Part shown: piece by piece, positions 60,526 to 64,000 of the stretch
Layout: each line of letters opens with the position of its first letter
Numbering within the stretch: the stretch's first letter is position 1
Assembly: GCA_023539445.1 (NCBI GenBank)
Contig: JAKCEW010000002.1
Coordinates: 62,001-126,000, forward strand
Reading direction: 5' to 3'
Length of the DNA stretch: 64,000 nt
DNA from: Candidatus Terraquivivens yellowstonensis
GTDB taxonomy: Archaea > Thermoproteota > Nitrososphaeria_A > Caldarchaeales > Wolframiiraptoraceae
The notes under the pieces: generated by a model
The model's input: the letters and a program-made list of their open reading frames with translations, nothing else
Told to the model about the DNA's origin: nothing
Databases searched by the model: none
Program-made: the position numbers and the translations under genes

Positions 60526-62501
60526 CCCTTTCTCCCCCCTATCTTTATTGCTGATACGACAGAAGCTACGGCGGCTATAACGATTAAGACGGCGGCAATA
60601 TACCAGACAACATTATCGGTCAGATTGATACCTGTTTTTTCTTGAGGTTGCGGCCAGCTGCTCGTAATTACCACGTCATGTACAAACGTCTTCGAAAGGT
60701 TGTTCCTTAGCGTATCTTTGTATTCGATCAAGATTTTTACTGGTATAACACCGGGCGTGAGGTTTCCTACGACAGCTATCGGCAGATTAAACATCAACGG
60801 GGCATTGGGGTTCACATCACCGAGGTAAACGGACCTCAGCGGGCGTATAACATTGTTAGTATCAACCAACAAAATTCTCGTAAAGAATGCCGGTTCGTTT
60901 CCTTCATTTAACAACCTTCCAACAATGTATGGCTGCCTGTGTATGACCTCAAAGCTTAGGTCCTGAAGTTTTAAGTCTATTATGCCCTTAACATAGTATC
61001 CAAGCTTATAACTTTCTGTTTTTGTTACGCCCTGCCAATCCATGTACTCGACATTCACGTTTATGTACGTCGAGTATCCAACGGTGGATAGTTTTTCAAA
61101 AGTCTGCTCTGAGACAAAGATCAGAGCGTTTAGCTCAATTTCCTCGTCTGGACGTATTTCTTTGAAATATTCTCTGGCGCCCTCCAGCAGGGTTAACCAA
61201 CTGGTTGTGGATTCCAAAGTTATCGATACGTCTTTTAGTGTATATGGTTTCAAATTCTTTATGAATATGCTCACGTTGTTTATAGAACCGGAAGTTAAGT
61301 ATGTCTCCGATGTTATTTTGAATGCTTTAGAAAGTGGCTGGTCTGCAACCCTTATACCTATTGTTCTGATCGCCTCGTAGGAGTTATTGTAAGCATCGCG
61401 ATATGACAGTTTCAACGAGAGTAGGAAAGACTTGCCAGAAGCCATTTGGCTGGCGAATAACTCAAACTCAAGCGGTTGTTCCTCTCCGGGGTTTAACTCG
61501 TTCAAGCTCCACCTGCCAGTTTTTCCAACGAATGTGAGAAATGCTGGCTCGCTTTGCGGAAGCACCAGCTCAGTCTCTACAGAGTAAGCAGCCTCTGTCC
61601 CCTCGTTCCGAATGAGCATTCTTAGCTGGTTTACCGTCGTAGGTGATAGTAGATCGTTATCAAGCGCTACCTCGATCCTTATCCTCTCAGTTATCTGTGT
61701 GCCTATGCGGAACATGGCGTTGTATTGAAGCCTCTTTTGTTGTCCATAGGAGTCTAGATATATGATTTCTATCGGTATGCGTAGGGCTTTGTTTGCGGCA
61801 TAGCTTTCTATCTGTAGCAATACGGGTAACGTCACATCGGTGCCCGGTGGTATTCTGCTAAATTGCCAAAAGCGTTTTGTATCAACTAAGGTCACACCGG
61901 GTATGTCGGGGTCTCCTAACGAAATCATTACGTTATACATGTCCGCAGTGCCGTCGTTGGAGATTATGATCTTGGCCTCGTTTGGCATTCCTGGTATCAA
62001 AGATTTGTACTCTGCCTTGACTGAGGCTAGACTCTTTCCAGTGACTCTTATATCAAAGTAAACATATGATGAGGACATGACAAGGTCTTTTTCATCTTCA
62101 TCATAGTACTTATAGTATACGACCGCGTATGCTTTGTAGAGGCCTGGTTTTACCTCATCAGATATATCGATGAGATAGCGGAGTGTGAAGGACCTTCCGC
62201 TTGGCACGGGGTCTGCATAAGTGGCCTCGCGGGTAAGTCTAGACCTCGTTAAAGAATCCATAAACCCTTCAGGAAGGACGAGATAACCCCTTACACCTAT
62301 TATCTGTTCTTTTCTCGCATTAACCATCTGTAAAATCAATGGTACGTTTTTATCGCCTGCGTTAACTTCGATCTTGTTGTTTAGGTCGCCCCAGAACGCA
62401 TCCACGGCTATTATGTTCTCTGAGTGTACGCTTACCAAATTTATAAGTACAAGCACAAATGTTATTGAGAATAACGTTAAAAGGATTCTATGATTTTTCA
62501 T
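60483..62501 (-). CDS. COG1361-like extracytoplasmic protein of ABC exporter
   Basis: 672 residues. N-terminal signal or anchor (LLTLFSITFVLVLINLVSV), about five Ig-like beta repeats (NEAKIIISNDGTADMYNV; INNVSIFIKNLKPYTLKDVSI), and a C-terminal membrane helix (VVWYIAAVLIVIAAVASVVSAI) with a basic tail. Such proteins accompany archaeal MacB-like ABC systems and may replace the periplasmic adaptor MacA. Overlaps the ATPase gene by 14 nt. Confidence 0.82.
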   Translation of the reverse strand: MKNHRILLTLFSITFVLVLINLVSVHSENIIAVDAFWGDLNNKIEVNAGDKNVPLILQMVNARKEQIIGVRGYLVLPEGFMDSLTRSRLTREATYADPVPSGRSFTLRYLIDISDEVKPGLYKAYAVVYYKYYDEDEKDLVMSSSYVYFDIRVTGKSLASVKAEYKSLIPGMPNEAKIIISNDGTADMYNVMISLGDPDIPGVTLVDTKRFWQFSRIPPGTDVTLPVLLQIESYAANKALRIPIEIIYLDSYGQQKRLQYNAMFRIGTQITERIRIEVALDNDLLSPTTVNQLRMLIRNEGTEAAYSVETELVLPQSEPAFLTFVGKTGRWSLNELNPGEEQPLEFELFASQMASGKSFLLSLKLSYRDAYNNSYEAIRTIGIRVADQPLSKAFKITSETYLTSGSINNVSIFIKNLKPYTLKDVSITLESTTSWLTLLEGAREYFKEIRPDEEIELNALIFVSEQTFEKLSTVGYSTYINVNVEYMDWQGVTKTESYKLGYYVKGIIDLKLQDLSFEVIHRQPYIVGRLLNEGNEPAFFTRILLVDTNNVIRPLRSVYLGDVNPNAPLMFNLPIAVVGNLTPGVIPVKILIEYKDTLRNNLSKTFVHDVVITSSWPQPQEKTGINLTDNVVWYIAAVLIVIAAVASVVSAIKIGGRKGRKSSIQSGTPSAA

Positions 62502-63183
62502 AAACCATCCCGTCCCTCAACCTGATTATTCGATCAGCAGACTCTGCTATCTCCATGTTATGGGTTACCACCACAACAGTGGACCCGTATCTTCTATTTA
62601 TATCTTTTATCACATTCACGACACCTTCTGCAGACTTTGAGTCAAGGTTGCCAGTAGGCTCGTCACATAGTAGAATTTTCGGGTTGGTCACTATAGCTCT
62701 TGCTATAGCTACGCGTTGCTGTTCACCTCCGCTCAGCTCCGTGGGCTTGTTGTTATACTTTGATGCTAGCCCAACTAGGTCGAGCGCCCTGATCGCTAAC
62801 TTCTCCCTTTCGTCTGAAGGAACACCCCTTAGCATTAAAGGAAGTTCTACATTTTGTTTGGCGGTTAATCTGGGTATTAGGTTGTACGCTTGAAATACAA
62901 AACCTATGGTTTTGTTCCTTAATTTGCTCAGCTCGGTATCATTTAACTCTGAAATGTCTACTCCGTCTATGAAGACTTTGCCCTTGGTCGGTCTATCTAA
63001 AGCACCGGCTATATGAAGTAAGGTAGATTTTCCGCTACCGCTCGGTCCAACAACCGCGACGAACTCGCCGCTTTCAATATATAGTGTGACACCCCGCAAT
63101 GCTGGAAACTCGATATTCCCCATCCGATAAATTTTCCAGACATCCTCGAACCTGATGGCATACGTCTTCGTATTCATGCCCAT
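62488..63183 (-). CDS. MacB/LolD-type ABC transporter ATPase
   Basis: 231 residues from ATG 63183 (the frame is open to 63204). Walker A VGPSGSGKSTLLH, Q-loop FQAYNLIP, signature LSGGEQQRVAIARAIV, Walker B ILLCDEPTGNLD and H-loop VVTHN. Powers the permease at 59293-60525. First gene of a three-gene operon. Confidence 0.95.
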   Translation of the reverse strand: MGMNTKTYAIRFEDVWKIYRMGNIEFPALRGVTLYIESGEFVAVVGPSGSGKSTLLHIAGALDRPTKGKVFIDGVDISELNDTELSKLRNKTIGFVFQAYNLIPRLTAKQNVELPLMLRGVPSDEREKLAIRALDLVGLASKYNNKPTELSGGEQQRVAIARAIVTNPKILLCDEPTGNLDSKSAEGVVNVIKDINRRYGSTVVVVTHNMEIAESADRIIRLRDGMVYEKS

Positions 63184-63200
63184 GAAAATGCGCAACGATA

Positions 63201-63212
63201 ACAATATAAAGG
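63201..63212. promoter_or_regulatory. shared TATA-like element between ABC operon and htrA
   Basis: ACAATATAAAGG sits between two divergent starts only 54 nt apart (63183 minus, 63237 plus). It lies about 22 nt from the ABC ATG and 30 nt from the htrA ATG, so one AT-rich box may serve both directions with leaderless mRNAs. Confidence 0.5.
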
Positions 63213-63236
63213 TATACAGTTCTACAAAAGAATGGC

Positions 63237-64000
63237 ATGGTTGTAATAGATGAAGATGCTGTAACTTCCGTGGTAGAAAAAGTTATGCCCTCCGTGGTAA
63301 ACGTTAGCACGATCCACTTTCTTCAAGTATCTCCCTTTGAAATTGCGCCTGTAAGCGGTGTGGGCTCGGGAATAGTGTTTGATTCAAACGGGTACATTAT
63401 AACTAATGCGCATGTAGTCGAAGCGGCTCAAAGAATAAACGTTACGCTACACAACGGAGAGGTCCTGACTGGTGAAGTTATCGGCAAAGACATCATGACG
63501 GACATCGCTCTCATAAAGGTTGATAGAAAAGGTCTACAGGCGGCTAGGTTAGGGGATTCTTCGAAACTTAAAGTTGGACAATTCGTCATAGCTATAGGGA
63601 ACCCATTTGGTTTGGCAGGCGGTCCTACAGTAACCGTGGGCGTGATCAGCGCGCTAAACAGAAACATACAGACACGCTTTGGTTTGATGGAAGGCCTTGT
63701 TCAGACGGATGCTGCCATAAATCCGGGCAATAGCGGGGGGCCCCTGATAAACTTAGCGGGCGAAGTTATAGCGATTACAACTGCCATAATACCATTTGCC
63801 CAAGGTATTGGATTCGCAATACCGATAAATACTGTGAAGAGAGTGGCCGAAGATATAGTTACAGTAGGTTACGTTAGAAGACCGTGGCTCGGCATAGTAG
63901 GTGTCTCCCTTAATCCTGCGATATCAACATACTACAACTTCCCGGTTGATGAAGGTGTTATGGTTTATAGAGTTGCGCCGAATAGTCCAGCCCACCTAGC
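63237..64000 (+). CDS. HtrA/DegP-type serine protease, 3' truncated by window end
   Basis: About 254 residues visible. Chymotrypsin-fold triad: His in YIITNAHVVE, Asp in DIMTDIALIKV, Ser in NPGNSGGPLIN. The start of a PDZ domain (RPWLGIVGVSLN...GVMVYRVAPNSPAHL) follows. No signal peptide is seen from ATG 63237, so it is probably cytoplasmic unless it starts elsewhere. Protein quality control. The C-terminus lies beyond the window. Confidence 0.93.
   Translation, partial: MVVIDEDAVTSVVEKVMPSVVNVSTIHFLQVSPFEIAPVSGVGSGIVFDSNGYIITNAHVVEAAQRINVTLHNGEVLTGEVIGKDIMTDIALIKVDRKGLQAARLGDSSKLKVGQFVIAIGNPFGLAGGPTVTVGVISALNRNIQTRFGLMEGLVQTDAAINPGNSGGPLINLAGEVIAITTAIIPFAQGIGFAIPINTVKRVAEDIVTVGYVRRPWLGIVGVSLNPAISTYYNFPVDEGVMVYRVAPNSPAHL

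Noticed and set aside
1-64000. CRISPR arrays, insertion sequences, integrated element att sites
   Set aside because: No regularly spaced repeats, transposase motifs or direct repeats beside the tRNA were seen.

Overview
The window is archaeal chromosome and almost all of it is housekeeping genes. Gene spacing is tight, many stop and start codons overlap, and ATG, GTG and TTG starts are all common. The gene set points to the Thermoproteota/TACK side of the archaea but outside the classical Crenarchaeota. It has eukaryote-like ribosomal proteins S30e, L14e and L34e and a probable TFE-beta, which most Euryarchaeota lack. It also has the large subunit of DNA polymerase D, which classical Crenarchaeota lack. 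AT-rich promoter elements about 25-30 nt upstream of several start codons suggest frequent leaderless transcripts. I cannot name the lineage from the sequence alone.

Layout: 1-4.8 kb is a conserved ribosomal/transcription cluster (rpoD end, L18e, L13, S9, rpoN, enolase, S2, MEMO-like, one unknown). 4.9-12 kb is an isoprenoid cluster: mevalonate kinase, a class II HMG-CoA reductase, HMG-CoA synthase, thiolase, DUF35 protein, isopentenyl phosphate kinase and type 2 IPP isomerase. 12-17.7 kb holds GluRS, L7Ae-S28e-L24e-NDK, aIF2-gamma, a PIN nuclease, RpoE and Spt4. 17.8-23.3 kb holds a wyosine enzyme, MarC, two radical SAM proteins, an MFS exporter and tRNA-Ser(UGA). 23.3-30.7 kb holds intron-containing cbf5, L14e, MobB, CMK, PolD large subunit, GGGP synthase and Elf1. 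30.8-37.4 kb holds a RuvC-like protein with a Clp1-type kinase, then GINS, primase PriS, a small membrane ORF, L34e, EMC3-like, SecY and L15. 37.4-46.5 kb holds aconitase, MscS, PurB, S30e, Nop5, fibrillarin, RNase HII, a THEP1-type NTPase and Trm1. 46.5-54.2 kb is one minus-strand run: RlmE, TFE-beta, TFB, Gar1, SRP19, S8e, ScpB, ScpA, SMC. 54.4-64 kb holds a peptidase, cis-prenyltransferase, DUF373, a coiled-coil protein, a GPN GTPase, a MacB-like ABC system with a COG1361 protein, and a truncated HtrA protease.

Main discoveries: (1) cbf5 looks frameshifted but carries a 20-nt bulge-helix-bulge intron whose exact removal restores the catalytic GTLD motif. (2) Several genes (priS, scpA, the MFS exporter, the ABC permease) have conserved N-termini lying upstream of any ATG/GTG/TTG. 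Each has a CTG, or in one case ACG, at a well-placed start position, which suggests near-cognate initiation. (3) A 55-residue S30e gene lies antisense between purB and nop5, overlapping the purB 3' end. (4) A small winged-helix protein with a cysteine cluster next to TFB is a likely TFE-beta. No CRISPR array, insertion sequence or rRNA gene was seen, and no gap between genes exceeds about 230 bases.
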